64,000 nt of DNA from Eutreptiella sp. 'Long Island Sound 2002' (taxonomy: Eukaryota; Euglenozoa; Euglenophyceae; Eutreptiales; Eutreptiaceae), in NCBI GenBank assembly GCA_964036045.1, contig OZ038385.1:434001-498000 (forward strand). The letters run 5' to 3'. Position 1 is the first letter of the stretch. The number at the start of each line of letters is the position of its first letter. The position numbers and the translations under genes are program-made. Positions 24,591-33,941 of this stretch are shown here, piece by piece. The notes under the pieces are model-generated. The model saw only the letters and a list, made by a program, of their open reading frames with translations, ran no database searches and was not told the DNA's origin.

Positions 24591-27500
24591 ATGGTGAATT
24601 GGCAGGAAGCGGGCAGGACGTGGCCGCGGCCCCACCCCCATGCAGCACGCCTGCTGCATGGGTTGGTTTGGGACCAGCACTACCGCCACAGCCACCCCCA
24701 GTGCGAAGGCGGCATGCCCAGGAGCTTCGAGCTCCGCACGGACATCGCCCCCGGCCGCCTGCAGGCCGTGGAGGACTGGCTGCGGGCGGAAGGGTACGAG
24801 TACCGCCACCAGCAGAGGCGCTGGAGGGCGTGGACCCGGCCGGACAGGCCTGGCGAAGGCCTGCGCCCCGACGGGATTGAGGAGGACGAGGACCCCAACG
24901 CCTACCCGTCGGGCGCCTCGATCAACGTCTCCAAGTGGGACTTGATCGAGAAGAAGTTCCCTGAACCGGGGAGCGAGCGCAGGCTGCAGGGCAGCAGCAG
25001 CGCGTCTCCGGCGACGGAGAAGAGGTCCGCCGGGGACAAGAAGAGGGACCGGAGGTGGCGGGAGTACCAGGAGTCCCTGGCTGCCGAAGCCGCCCAAGGC
25101 GCCAAGGGCGGAACCCCAGCCCCCAGTCCCCAACGGCCCAATGGTGGACACCACCCCGGCTCCACCACCCTTGGCGACTACATCCAAGTCGCCAAGCAGA
25201 CCCAGGCCAAGCCCCGTCCGCTGCTCCTGAGGGCCCGGCAGGCCCCAGCAGGCCCCAGCAGCGACGTGGAGTCGGCCCACCGCGGGAGGATGCCGGCCGA
25301 CCAGGCCAGCTCCAGCAGCAGCGTCGCTCCCGAAAGGGACGTGGCGCGCGCCTGTGAGCGCGCCTGTGGGGTGCCCTGCAACCGTCGGGTTGCCCGGCAA
25401 CGGGCCCGGCAGTACAGCGCTGCCGTGGAGGGCGCCACCGGCATCGCCCAGGAGGAGGCTGCGCAGTGGGCGCATGGCATGGCCATCCACGCCCAGACCG
25501 TGGCGGCCATTGCGGCCGGACTCACGGCCGTAGCCGCCCATGGGGCAGCGACCGCCTGGGTCAACGGTGAGTTGGCGGCAGCCGACGAGGAAGCCCGCCT
25601 GACGCAGGAGGCCATTGCCTGCAAGGAGGCCGAGGTGAAGGCGCTGGAAGAGGCGCTTGCCCAAGGGAGGGCAAAGAAGGAGGCGGAGGAAAGGGCCCAC
25701 GCCGAAGCGACGGCCAAGGCCCAGGAGGACGCCGCCAAGAAGGAGGCCATCGACGCCGCGCGACGGAAGGTCGCTGAGGAGAAGGCCAAGACGGAGGCGG
25801 AGCTGGCGGCGTTGGAGGCGCAGAAGGCGCAGCTGCTGCAGGCCCGGGAAGCCGAGGCGGCTCGTGCTCGGGAGGAAGCCGAAGCACGAGCTGCCGCAGC
25901 CACCGCCGCCGCAATGGAGGAGGCAGAGGCCAAACTCCGCCACGAGACTCCCCCGGGAGGATCGCGAGTGGAGACCCTTCGAAGGCTTTTCGAAGGGGAC
26001 GCCTCCTCCAGGATGAAGCTGGATGAGGCGGACACGGGCAGCAGTGGGAGCGGTGGCACCACCGCCCGTCGACGGAGGAAGGGCAAAGGGAAGACCCCCG
26101 AGAGGCCGCGGAGGCCAGCGGGTGGGCACCCCCACGACAGTGACCCCTTCTTCACCGCCAGTGACGGGGATGAACGAGGCCGTCGACATCGCCAAGTGGT
26201 GGCTTGGACGGGCGAAGGTGGCGGAGACGTCCCCATGGAAGGTGAGGATGAGGATCCCCCTCCTCCCTACCAGAGCTCCGAGTCCTCCGTGACCGAGACG
26301 CCCAGGTGGGGCGACATGGACGAGGATGACGACATGGAGTTCGGCATCACGAGGAAGCGCCCATCCTCGGACCCACCGAGGCGACCCGGCGGAGACCCAC
26401 CGGGACCCCCTGGCGGAGGACCATCAGGACCCCCTGGAGGACGCCCACCGAGTGGACCCCCTGGAGGCGGACCACCGGGCGGGGGAGGACCCCCTGGACC
26501 GGGCGGACCCGGCGGAGGCCCTCCTGGAGGACCCCCTGGGGACCCCGACGACCCACCAGGGAACGGCGACCCGGATACCACCTGGCGGTGGATTGTCTAC
26601 CTCCGCAGGAGGGTCTTTGCCCTCGAGTGCGAGGTAGACACGGGCAAGGTCGAGATGGCTCGCATCTCCGGGGTCGCCGCGCGCGCGCAGAAGGACCTGG
26701 ACATCGCCAGGGCCGAGACCAAGTCGCTGACCAACGTCGTCAGCGGCCTGCAGGAGAGGCTGGATGCGCTGGAAGCCCGTGGGAGAGTCGGCAGCGACCA
26801 CCCACCCCTGGAGTCTGGCTCGTCGGACGACGGCTGGGGACCCGGACCAGGTCCAGGCAGACCCCACGCCCCCGGCGGAGCCCCCAGGAGTCGCCCCAGC
26901 GCCAGTGCCCCCTCTCTCTCCGCCCCCTCTCACCACAGCGCGGGCCGCCGCAACGAGCGCGTGCCGCCCGGCAGTGGCAGTGAGGAATGGCGCGATGAGT
27001 GGCTCAGCGCGGACTACCACAACCGCCGTGCTCCACCGCGGACGCCTGTACGCCCCCGACGCCCGCCACCAGCCCCGGTGCCAATCCCCAGGGCTGGAGG
27101 ACGTTATGGTGGACTCAGGGATGAGGTCCCCAGAGGAGACGTGGAGTGGGATGTCGGCGAAGGTGAGGACCTGGACCTGGACCTGGGCTTGGAGGAGTTC
27201 GACATCAGCCCGCCGCGTGGTGTACGACGGGAGGCCGCTGAACGCAGCCGCCGGCGCCGTGATGAGGATGCGTACATGGACGCAGTACGGCGTGAACATT
27301 TCGGTTCAGCGTACGTGGAGGAACCGCGGCGTGGCCACAGGGATTCCATGGAGGAGATGGACGTGGCGGCCGTGGGAGTCCGTGGGCGAGGGCGATGGGA
27401 ACCTCGGTCGACCTCGCGACCGGCGTTCATGGTCTCTAAGGCCGCGGACGCCGCCGTGTGGGAAGACTTGAAGGACATCAAGCCCCCCATGTACGATGGC

Positions 27501-28733
27501 AACCCCCTCAACCTCGACCGCTTCTTGGAGAAGCTGGACGATTGGGGGCTGACCGTCACTGAAGACCTGCCTCCCGCTGATGCGGAGAAGTATGTCTTCA
27601 AACGGTTCAGGTACCGCCTGCCGGAAGTGCTCGGCGAGCTATACTTCGTGGCGACCAAGGAGGGGAAAATCAAGACCCTCAAGGACGCCAAGAAGTGGCT
27701 CAACGAGCAGGAGCGGGTGGACGCTCCGCAGGTGGCTGCCAAGCGCTGGAAGTCCATCAAGCTTGAGCATGATGGACGGGAGATCCGCCTACGGGACTGG
27801 CGTGACTTCCGAGGGAAATACACCCTCTTCCGCCGCAATGTGGAGGATTGGAACGAGGGTGACGAGCAGGCTCGCCTGCTCTCCATGCTGCCGGAAGCAT
27901 GGATCAAGAGGGTCACCAAGGAGGAATCCAAGAGGGCCAAGTCCAACCACACGGTCAAGATGATGCTCCCCAAGGAGTATCATACGAACGTTGTGTCTTG
28001 GGCGAAGAAGAACGTGGCCCGGGATGTCAAACGGCACTCCCTGCGGAACGCTCTTCTCATCACCGTCTCGGGCGATCGCGAGAAGACCGCGATCTGGCGC
28101 CTTGACGATTGTGAGTTGAGCGGCCAGACCATCCGTCTGCAGCCCATCCCGGCGCGGATGAGCTGCGACGAGATCCTGGAGTGGGTTGGCGAGGAAGTAC
28201 TCAAGGAGTACCGAAACCTCCACCACACCCGCGGGTTGAGGCCCGGCGACCGCGACGTCAACTACGTTGGCGAGGGACCTGGCGGGGAAGACGCCATGGA
28301 CCCAGCGGAAGCCGGCGGCGATGAGACTCTCGTCGACGATGACGACGGCGATGAGCCTGCCGAGGTGGCCGTCTGTGCCTTCTTGGCCAGGAACCTGAGC
28401 GCGGGGAGCAAGCCGGGAAACTGGAAGCCCCTGCAGCAGGGTTGGAGGAAGCAGGAGAAGAGGGACCCTCGCCGCATTGGCGACCCTCCGCTGTCCTTTG
28501 GGGAGTTCATACGAGCTCACCCGCAGGGCTGTTTCGTGTGTTATGGGAGGAAGAAAGGCTTCAACCATGACCACCGAACATGCCCCGTCCACAAGGCCGA
28601 CACGGAGGCTTACAAGAAGGCGCACGGGTCGAAGAAGCGTGCGCCCGCGGGTATCCGGGAAGCCAAGATGGAGGTGGACAAGGACGAGCTGGCCAAGCTG
28701 ATGTCCTCGGTGGGAACCGAGTTGGCCAAGTAG
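24591..28733 (+). CDS. Gag polyprotein of element 1, unusually long
   Basis: Structural protein that should form the cytoplasmic particle packaging the RNA. I chose the ATG at 24591 because element 2 has the matching ATG at 48485; the frame opens a little earlier without an ATG. It reads 1380 codons. Features: a cysteine-containing CERACGVPCN motif near residue 260; an Ala/Glu/Lys-rich coiled coil at about 329-455; a Pro-Gly collagen-like stretch at about 594-663; a second heptad-like segment at about 669-732; the retroviral-type capsid region at about 960-1130; and a zinc knuckle at 1314-1331 spaced CX2CX8HX4C rather than the usual CX2CX4HX4C. Most gypsy Gags are far shorter. The TAG at 28731 replaces a GAG codon of element 2, so the last roughly 60 codons before the shared stop are cut off: probably a nonsense mutation. 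Confidence 0.9.
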   Translation: MVNWQEAGRTWPRPHPHAARLLHGLVWDQHYRHSHPQCEGGMPRSFELRTDIAPGRLQAVEDWLRAEGYEYRHQQRRWRAWTRPDRPGEGLRPDGIEEDEDPNAYPSGASINVSKWDLIEKKFPEPGSERRLQGSSSASPATEKRSAGDKKRDRRWREYQESLAAEAAQGAKGGTPAPSPQRPNGGHHPGSTTLGDYIQVAKQTQAKPRPLLLRARQAPAGPSSDVESAHRGRMPADQASSSSSVAPERDVARACERACGVPCNRRVARQRARQYSAAVEGATGIAQEEAAQWAHGMAIHAQTVAAIAAGLTAVAAHGAATAWVNGELAAADEEARLTQEAIACKEAEVKALEEALAQGRAKKEAEERAHAEATAKAQEDAAKKEAIDAARRKVAEEKAKTEAELAALEAQKAQLLQAREAEAARAREEAEARAAAATAAAMEEAEAKLRHETPPGGSRVETLRRLFEGDASSRMKLDEADTGSSGSGGTTARRRRKGKGKTPERPRRPAGGHPHDSDPFFTASDGDERGRRHRQVVAWTGEGGGDVPMEGEDEDPPPPYQSSESSVTETPRWGDMDEDDDMEFGITRKRPSSDPPRRPGGDPPGPPGGGPSGPPGGRPPSGPPGGGPPGGGGPPGPGGPGGGPPGGPPGDPDDPPGNGDPDTTWRWIVYLRRRVFALECEVDTGKVEMARISGVAARAQKDLDIARAETKSLTNVVSGLQERLDALEARGRVGSDHPPLESGSSDDGWGPGPGPGRPHAPGGAPRSRPSASAPSLSAPSHHSAGRRNERVPPGSGSEEWRDEWLSADYHNRRAPPRTPVRPRRPPPAPVPIPRAGGRYGGLRDEVPRGDVEWDVGEGEDLDLDLGLEEFDISPPRGVRREAAERSRRRRDEDAYMDAVRREHFGSAYVEEPRRGHRDSMEEMDVAAVGVRGRGRWEPRSTSRPAFMVSKAADAAVWEDLKDIKPPMYDGNPLNLDRFLEKLDDWGLTVTEDLPPADAEKYVFKRFRYRLPEVLGELYFVATKEGKIKTLKDAKKWLNEQERVDAPQVAAKRWKSIKLEHDGREIRLRDWRDFRGKYTLFRRNVEDWNEGDEQARLLSMLPEAWIKRVTKEESKRAKSNHTVKMMLPKEYHTNVVSWAKKNVARDVKRHSLRNALLITVSGDREKTAIWRLDDCELSGQTIRLQPIPARMSCDEILEWVGEEVLKEYRNLHHTRGLRPGDRDVNYVGEGPGGEDAMDPAEAGGDETLVDDDDGDEPAEVAVCAFLARNLSAGSKPGNWKPLQQGWRKQEKRDPRRIGDPPLSFGEFIRAHPQGCFVCYGRKKGFNHDHRTCPVHKADTEAYKKAHGSKKRAPAGIREAKMEVDKDELAKLMSSVGTELAK

Positions 28734-28919
28734 ATCCAGGAGATCAAGCGGAACTGGGTCCCCAGGTCGGACAACAAGAACAAGGAGAACAACCAGAATG
28801 ACCAGAACAAGGACAAGGACAAGAAGGGTAAAGGAGGAGGTAAAGGGGGAAGAAAGAAGGGCGTCAACGACGTTGAGGCCGAGGAGAACACCCCCTCTTC
28901 CACAACCGACGCCCCCTAG
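28731..28919 (+). other. Gag tail and shared in-frame stop before pol
   Basis: After the TAG at 28731-28733 the same frame runs on with a Lys/Asn/Gly-rich basic tail to a second TAG at 28917-28919 (context CCC TAG CGG AGC). Element 2 has the same tail and the same TAG CGG at 52822-52824. The Pol frame continues directly beyond it. The shared stop is therefore the ancestral gag end and the candidate readthrough site; the upstream TAG is private to element 1. Confidence 0.75.
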
Positions 28920-31900
28920 CGGAGCCCCTGCAGCCAAGGGCCCCAGCTAGGGCGGTCGCAGGATGGTGACGTGGGAAGCGCCGATCCATCCCAGTCGGGA
29001 GTCCATAAGCACAAGGGGACTGCCGCGGGCGGAAGGCCCGGTCTGGCGCCCAGTCGCGGAGGCGGGGTGAGGGCAAGTGAAGGCACGAACCCTTGCACCC
29101 GTCCGTCCTTCGCGACCAAGAATGTGTTTGATGTACTACAGGATCTATCCGAGAGTATCGGAGGATCACCCGGACCGCAGCTGGATGCTGCAGATGGGCA
29201 GCCTGAGCCCATTGTCCACGACCTGCACCAGTCGCTTGTGGAGCTTCTGGAACGGCCGGAGATCCTGAGTTTGCACGCCGTGCGCCGCGTCGGTCGCGAG
29301 CGGCAGTTGCATCTTAAGGTCCGTGCCTTATGCGGGGAAGTGGAAAAGGTTTTCGACGTGTTGGTCGACACGGGAGCTCAAGTCAGCTTGGTCAAGGCTG
29401 GCCTGCTTCCGCCAGAGTGTCTTACCGACAGTCGGAAACCTGTCAGGCTGAAGGTGGCGAACGGCCAGTACATGGTGGGAGGCACGAAGGAAGCGGCCAT
29501 TGGGCTGCAGTTCGTGAACCATCGTGAGCTGAGCCGCCCAGACCTCGGCAAGGAAATCCTCCTGCACGGTAGCTTCTACGAGGCCGAGATGGACTGGGAC
29601 ATGATCGTCGGGTACGACTTCATGATGGAGACGGACTCCGGCGTCCTCCCGGCCCAGGCCTCCATGACCCTGTACCAGGACGACCAACTCTCGTGGCTCT
29701 CGTCACCTGAGCACCATGTGGAATGCCAATGGATCCAGCCCGAACGCAATCAGCTCGAAGTGGCCGCGCTGGACACTGAGCCTACTGGGCCAGCGAACCA
29801 GGAGTACGGCGTAAGGCCGGAAGTGGCGTACCGAGTGGTCGCGGACCTGGGAGCGTCGGATCTGGCCCTGGATGCGTTCTCTTCAGGAACCTCCGCCCAT
29901 CTGCGGGTATGTGAGAAGTACTGGAGCGCCCAGGACTCCGCGTGGAAGAAGCACTGGGGTCCGCATCAGGGATTGATGTGGATCCATTGCCCCCGTTGGG
30001 ACATTCCAAGAGCGATAGCGAAGATTCGCAAGGACCGCTCCAAGGCAGTGCTGGTTGTTCCTATGGGATGCACCGAGGAGGAAAGTACCCGACATTGGGT
30101 AGCCTCATTGACCAACATGACCTTGAACAAGGTCGTCCTACCGGCTGGAGAGAGTGTCTATCAGGACGCTAAGGGACAGCCCATGCCACCCCAGAGATGG
30201 CCAACAGAATTCCACTATGTGGATGGGGGCCTTGATCAGGCCGACACCACGGACTTCGTGTGTGTCAACCGTATCATAGCAGAGCCTTGGAGGCAATGCT
30301 TTGCGGTTCCCCCTGTTGACATCGAAGAATCGGACTCCGAAGACCCCCTCACTGAAGAGGAGTGGGATCTGGTTCAGGGGTATATGGATCAGCCCTTTCA
30401 CGACTGGGGGAACCAGCGTGAGGGCAAAGGCCAGGACAAAGCCTGGTGGGAAGTGGACTCAATCGTCTCCGGTTCCCACCACGGGAATACCTTCGTACAG
30501 AGGGTGCTGGATCACATGTCCAGCCAAGACGAGCCGCCTGGCGGTAACCCACCCACCTACGGCGATCTGTTCCGAGGCAAGACCAGAGATGGCCCTTTGG
30601 GTCACCTGGGAAGACCACCTGAGCCGAAAGCGAGCGGGGTCGCTACCCCTCAAGTAAGCTCCGTGGTTCAAGTGCCCGGAAAAGCCAAGGCGAAGTCCGA
30701 TGACTGCCCCAAGATCCAGGCGTTGAGGGCCAGGCTGAAGCAGAAATATGGCGAGACCTTCTTCAGCGGAAAACCTGTGTTCCCCCCACCGGTGCGTGGA
30801 CCGTATGGCGAGGCCAAGATACGACTGAAGCAGGACCCCCGTGTGTATCGTCACCGGGAGTTTGCCCTGAGGGGCGAGAGGAAAGAGGCCATGGAGAAGA
30901 TCCTCCGTGACTTCATCCAGAGAGGCTGGCTCGAGCCGTGCCACTCCGAATGGGCCTCTCCTTGCTTCGTCGTCCCCAAGAAGGTTGCCGGTGAGTGGCG
31001 GCTCGTGGTCGACTACCGCGGCCTGAACCCCCAAACGCAGCACGACAGCTATACGCTGCCCCTCATTGAGGACATGCTGCAAAAGCAACACCGGCGGAGG
31101 ATCTTCACGGTGAATGACCTGAAACAAGGTTATAATCAGATGCCTCTCGCCGAAGAGTCCCGTGCCTGCACAGCCATGAGCACTCCACTTGGACCTCTCC
31201 AGTGGAAGGTGATGCCCATGGGCGTCACCAACGGCAATGCGGCTTTTCAGCGGATGCTGGAGAACCTGCTTGAGCCGGTGCGCGACTGTGCGGACCCCTT
31301 CGTGGACGACGTGATCATCGCGTCCGGGGACCCCAGCATGAGCTACGAGGAGCTCCTGGAGGCACACGAGAGGGACGTCACTCGAGTGCTGGACCTTCTG
31401 GTTCGGCACAAACTCACGGGCAGCAGTGACAAGGCCACCATTGCGGTAAGCGAGGTGGTCTTCGCTGGCCACGTAGTTGGGAACGGGCAGCGAAAGCCCA
31501 TACCTGGCAAGGTGGCTGCGATTGAGCACTGGGAAAAGCCCAAAACGGTCTCTGAGCTACGGGCGTACTTGGGGTTCTGCAACTACTACTCGGGGTATAT
31601 CAAAATGTATGCCGAGTATGCAGCCCCCATGACGACCATGCTCAAGGGCAACCGAGAGGAGACCAAGAAGGGGTCCAAGAAGGCTCTGGTCTGGACTGAA
31701 GAGTCCGACCGTGCCTTTGAGGGGATGAAGCAGGCGCTGCTATCCGCAGTGGGTCTGCACCTCGTGGATCCCGACCGAGGGTTCGTCCTGCGCACCGACG
31801 CTTCCGACTACGCCATTGGCGCTGTGTTGGAGCAAGTGCTTGACGACGGGAGGCACGTGCCCGTGGCCTTCTGGAGCCGAGTCCTGGCGGAAGGCCAGAG

Positions 31901-33941
31901 ACGGACGTGGACGCCCCGTGAAAAGGAGGCGTATGCCATCGTCATGGCTCTCAGGAAATGGGCTGGGTACATAGCCCTCCATCCCGTCACCGTCTGCACC
32001 GACCATCAGAGTCTGCAGTCGTGGCACAAGGAGCACGTGGACACCCCCTCAGGTCCCGCCTCCCGACGGACAAGATGGCATGAGACCTTGGCCAAGTTCG
32101 ACCTTACGGTTGTGTATATACCTGGAAAGGATAACACCGTGGCGGACTGTCTCAGTAGGTGGGCCTATCCCGCCAGCAAGGGCATGCAGGACATCTCTGC
32201 CCATGGCGATGAGGCTGAGACCGCTGAAGCCAAGGGGATCATTGAAATGGAGCGCCTGATGGAGGAGGAGGGTGCCAAATGCTTCGTCGTCATGGCCGCA
32301 GATGCCCCCCTCGCTTCGAGGGTGAGCAGAACGGTCAGTGTACTCGCCCCTGTGGGTGCCGCGGGCGGAAGGCCCGGTCCGGCACCCCCTGTGGGAACTG
32401 AGTCCGACAAGCACCTCTTCCCGGAGTCTTGCCTCCAGGACGACTGGACCGACGACTACGCCAAGTCTGAGGCCTTTGCGGCCGAGTACAGGGCTGTGAC
32501 CGACCCTGACGACGGGCAGAAGTGGCCAAAGGGGCTGACTGAGGAAGATGGCAAGCTCTACCGGAATGGTAAGCTGCTAGTCCCAGAGTCCCGGGTGCTC
32601 GAGCTGTGTGAAGCTTGGCACCACCACATGCTGCACCCAGGGGTCAAGAAGCAAGCTCTTGACATGCAGCGTCGGTTCGAAATCGACCATATCGTTCTCT
32701 ACACTGCCATCAAGAATGTCAGGAAGGGTTGCTCGGTCTGTCAGGCCTGCAATCCCGATAACCGGAACGTCAAGGGGGAACCCCAATGGACCCCGGTTCC
32801 TGACCAGCCCATGGAGAGCGTGGCCATGGACGTCTTCTCCATGCCCGAAGTGCACATTGGCAAGGAGACCTTTGACTGTGTGGTTCTCTGTGTGGACCGC
32901 CACAGCGGCTACGTTGTAGCCGTTCCGGCACGCAAAAAGGGGTTGCTCGCCAAGGAAGTGGCAGTCATGATGATTCGTCATTGGCTGACCGTCTTTGACA
33001 TCCCCTGCACCATTTGCAGTGACCGAGGGCCCCAGTTTACTGGTGGCTGGTTCAAGGCTATGTGTTCCCTCATGGGGATACGTCATGCCAAGAGCGTGGC
33101 CTATCTCAGCCGGTCTAACGGCCGTGCTGAAGTGGCTGGACGGCAGCTGTTCGAGAAGCTGCGCAAGATCCACATCACCAATCCACGGCGCAACTGGTTC
33201 GAGGAGATGTGGCCTGCTCTGAAGGCCCATCATGACACCCCCACTCCGGGCGGTTTGTCCCCTCACCAGATTCTGTTTGGCAGGGACCCCCTGGGTAGGG
33301 GACTTCCCTTGTCTGGTGATGGCATGGCTATGGATGCCAAGGAGTTCTTCGCGCGGCAAGAGCAAACGGCGCGGGACATCCGCCAGCAGCTTGAGAAGGA
33401 GCATGCTGAGCGTCAGAAGTCCGCCCCGAGCTCGACAGCGCAGAAGTTCAGGGTGGGAGACCCGGTGTGGGTGATCAAACCCCGCCCCATGGGCACCCAC
33501 CGCACCAAGACCTGGTTCACACCCGGCGAGGTGGTCCGCAGGATTGGTGAGGACACCTACCGCATCAAGGTGGGTCACGGACAGTTCCGGGAGCGCCACG
33601 AGAGTCAACTCCGTGTGCGGGAACCAGACCTCCGTGGCCGACATGTGTCCCTGGACTACGCCAAACATGAGGCCGATTCGGACGACGACTATGCTGAGCA
33701 GGACGACTATACTGTCGAGAAGATCCTGGCTCAGCGTCCGAAGGCCTCGGCACCCGGAGGTCTGGAGTTCAAGGTTCGTTGGCGAGGCTATGGGCCGTCC
33801 CACGACACCTGGGAACCCGTCTCCTCGTTCGTGCCGCGGGTCAATACTCCCTTCATGGAGTACATCCGCAAGCACAAGACCAAGATCCACGTTTCGGACT
33901 TGGCAGCACTCACCCGGGCGATTGCAGCCAGGGGTGCCTGA
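28920..33941 (+). CDS. Pol polyprotein of element 1: PR, Dam-like, RT, RNase H, IN, chromodomain
   Basis: An open frame of 1673 codons in the same frame as Gag. Domains, counted from 28920: aspartic protease with DTGA at residue 150 (29367-29378); a domain resembling Dam-type methyltransferases at about 299-437; reverse transcriptase at about 590-855, with VVDYRGLN and the catalytic box FVDD at 31299-31310; RNase H starting near 958 (RTDASDYAIGAVLEQ, later TDHQSLQ); integrase with a His/Cys zinc finger (WHHHMLH... CSVCQAC) and the D, D-35-E triad at 1304, 1368 and 1404; a chromodomain at about 1597-1645 with aromatic residues Y, W and W. No in-frame ATG occurs before the protease, so it must be made as part of Gag-Pol. 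All catalytic motifs look intact. Chromodomains target integration to particular chromatin in other chromoviruses. Confidence 0.95.
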   Translation, partial: RSPCSQGPQLGRSQDGDVGSADPSQSGVHKHKGTAAGGRPGLAPSRGGGVRASEGTNPCTRPSFATKNVFDVLQDLSESIGGSPGPQLDAADGQPEPIVHDLHQSLVELLERPEILSLHAVRRVGRERQLHLKVRALCGEVEKVFDVLVDTGAQVSLVKAGLLPPECLTDSRKPVRLKVANGQYMVGGTKEAAIGLQFVNHRELSRPDLGKEILLHGSFYEAEMDWDMIVGYDFMMETDSGVLPAQASMTLYQDDQLSWLSSPEHHVECQWIQPERNQLEVAALDTEPTGPANQEYGVRPEVAYRVVADLGASDLALDAFSSGTSAHLRVCEKYWSAQDSAWKKHWGPHQGLMWIHCPRWDIPRAIAKIRKDRSKAVLVVPMGCTEEESTRHWVASLTNMTLNKVVLPAGESVYQDAKGQPMPPQRWPTEFHYVDGGLDQADTTDFVCVNRIIAEPWRQCFAVPPVDIEESDSEDPLTEEEWDLVQGYMDQPFHDWGNQREGKGQDKAWWEVDSIVSGSHHGNTFVQRVLDHMSSQDEPPGGNPPTYGDLFRGKTRDGPLGHLGRPPEPKASGVATPQVSSVVQVPGKAKAKSDDCPKIQALRARLKQKYGETFFSGKPVFPPPVRGPYGEAKIRLKQDPRVYRHREFALRGERKEAMEKILRDFIQRGWLEPCHSEWASPCFVVPKKVAGEWRLVVDYRGLNPQTQHDSYTLPLIEDMLQKQHRRRIFTVNDLKQGYNQMPLAEESRACTAMSTPLGPLQWKVMPMGVTNGNAAFQRMLENLLEPVRDCADPFVDDVIIASGDPSMSYEELLEAHERDVTRVLDLLVRHKLTGSSDKATIAVSEVVFAGHVVGNGQRKPIPGKVAAIEHWEKPKTVSELRAYLGFCNYYSGYIKMYAEYAAPMTTMLKGNREETKKGSKKALVWTEESDRAFEGMKQALLSAVGLHLVDPDRGFVLRTDASDYAIGAVLEQVLDDGRHVPVAFWSRVLAEGQRRTWTPREKEAYAIVMALRKWAGYIALHPVTVCTDHQSLQSWHKEHVDTPSGPASRRTRWHETLAKFDLTVVYIPGKDNTVADCLSRWAYPASKGMQDISAHGDEAETAEAKGIIEMERLMEEEGAKCFVVMAADAPLASRVSRTVSVLAPVGAAGGRPGPAPPVGTESDKHLFPESCLQDDWTDDYAKSEAFAAEYRAVTDPDDGQKWPKGLTEEDGKLYRNGKLLVPESRVLELCEAWHHHMLHPGVKKQALDMQRRFEIDHIVLYTAIKNVRKGCSVCQACNPDNRNVKGEPQWTPVPDQPMESVAMDVFSMPEVHIGKETFDCVVLCVDRHSGYVVAVPARKKGLLAKEVAVMMIRHWLTVFDIPCTICSDRGPQFTGGWFKAMCSLMGIRHAKSVAYLSRSNGRAEVAGRQLFEKLRKIHITNPRRNWFEEMWPALKAHHDTPTPGGLSPHQILFGRDPLGRGLPLSGDGMAMDAKEFFARQEQTARDIRQQLEKEHAERQKSAPSSTAQKFRVGDPVWVIKPRPMGTHRTKTWFTPGEVVRRIGEDTYRIKVGHGQFRERHESQLRVREPDLRGRHVSLDYAKHEADSDDDYAEQDDYTVEKILAQRPKASAPGGLEFKVRWRGYGPSHDTWEPVSSFVPRVNTPFMEYIRKHKTKIHVSDLAALTRAIAARGA
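29814..30230 (+). other. Dam-methyltransferase-like domain between protease and RT
   Basis: This part of Pol follows the pattern P-x-V...LG...DLALDAFSS...YWSAQDSAWKKHWG...MWIHCPRWD...AIAKIRKDRSKAVLVVPM. That order (DxF, then a tyrosine/serine segment, an aromatic-Pro box and a KI...VLVVP strand) resembles the Dam-like N6-adenine methyltransferase domains carried by DIRS elements. Element 3 has the equivalent at 58990-59460 (TDVFAS, RGDSAWHRHWG, ADRAKGILVITG). The expected catalytic D/NPPY box reads HCPRWD here and HGSLD in element 3, so enzymatic activity is doubtful. The assignment is inferred from pattern alone. Confidence 0.45.

Noticed and set aside
24312-26195. 627-codon open frame on the minus strand across gag, and similar antisense frames such as 32577-33890
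   Set aside because: Long antisense frames are expected opposite GC-rich coding sequence; they show low-complexity Gly/Leu/Arg composition and no domain.
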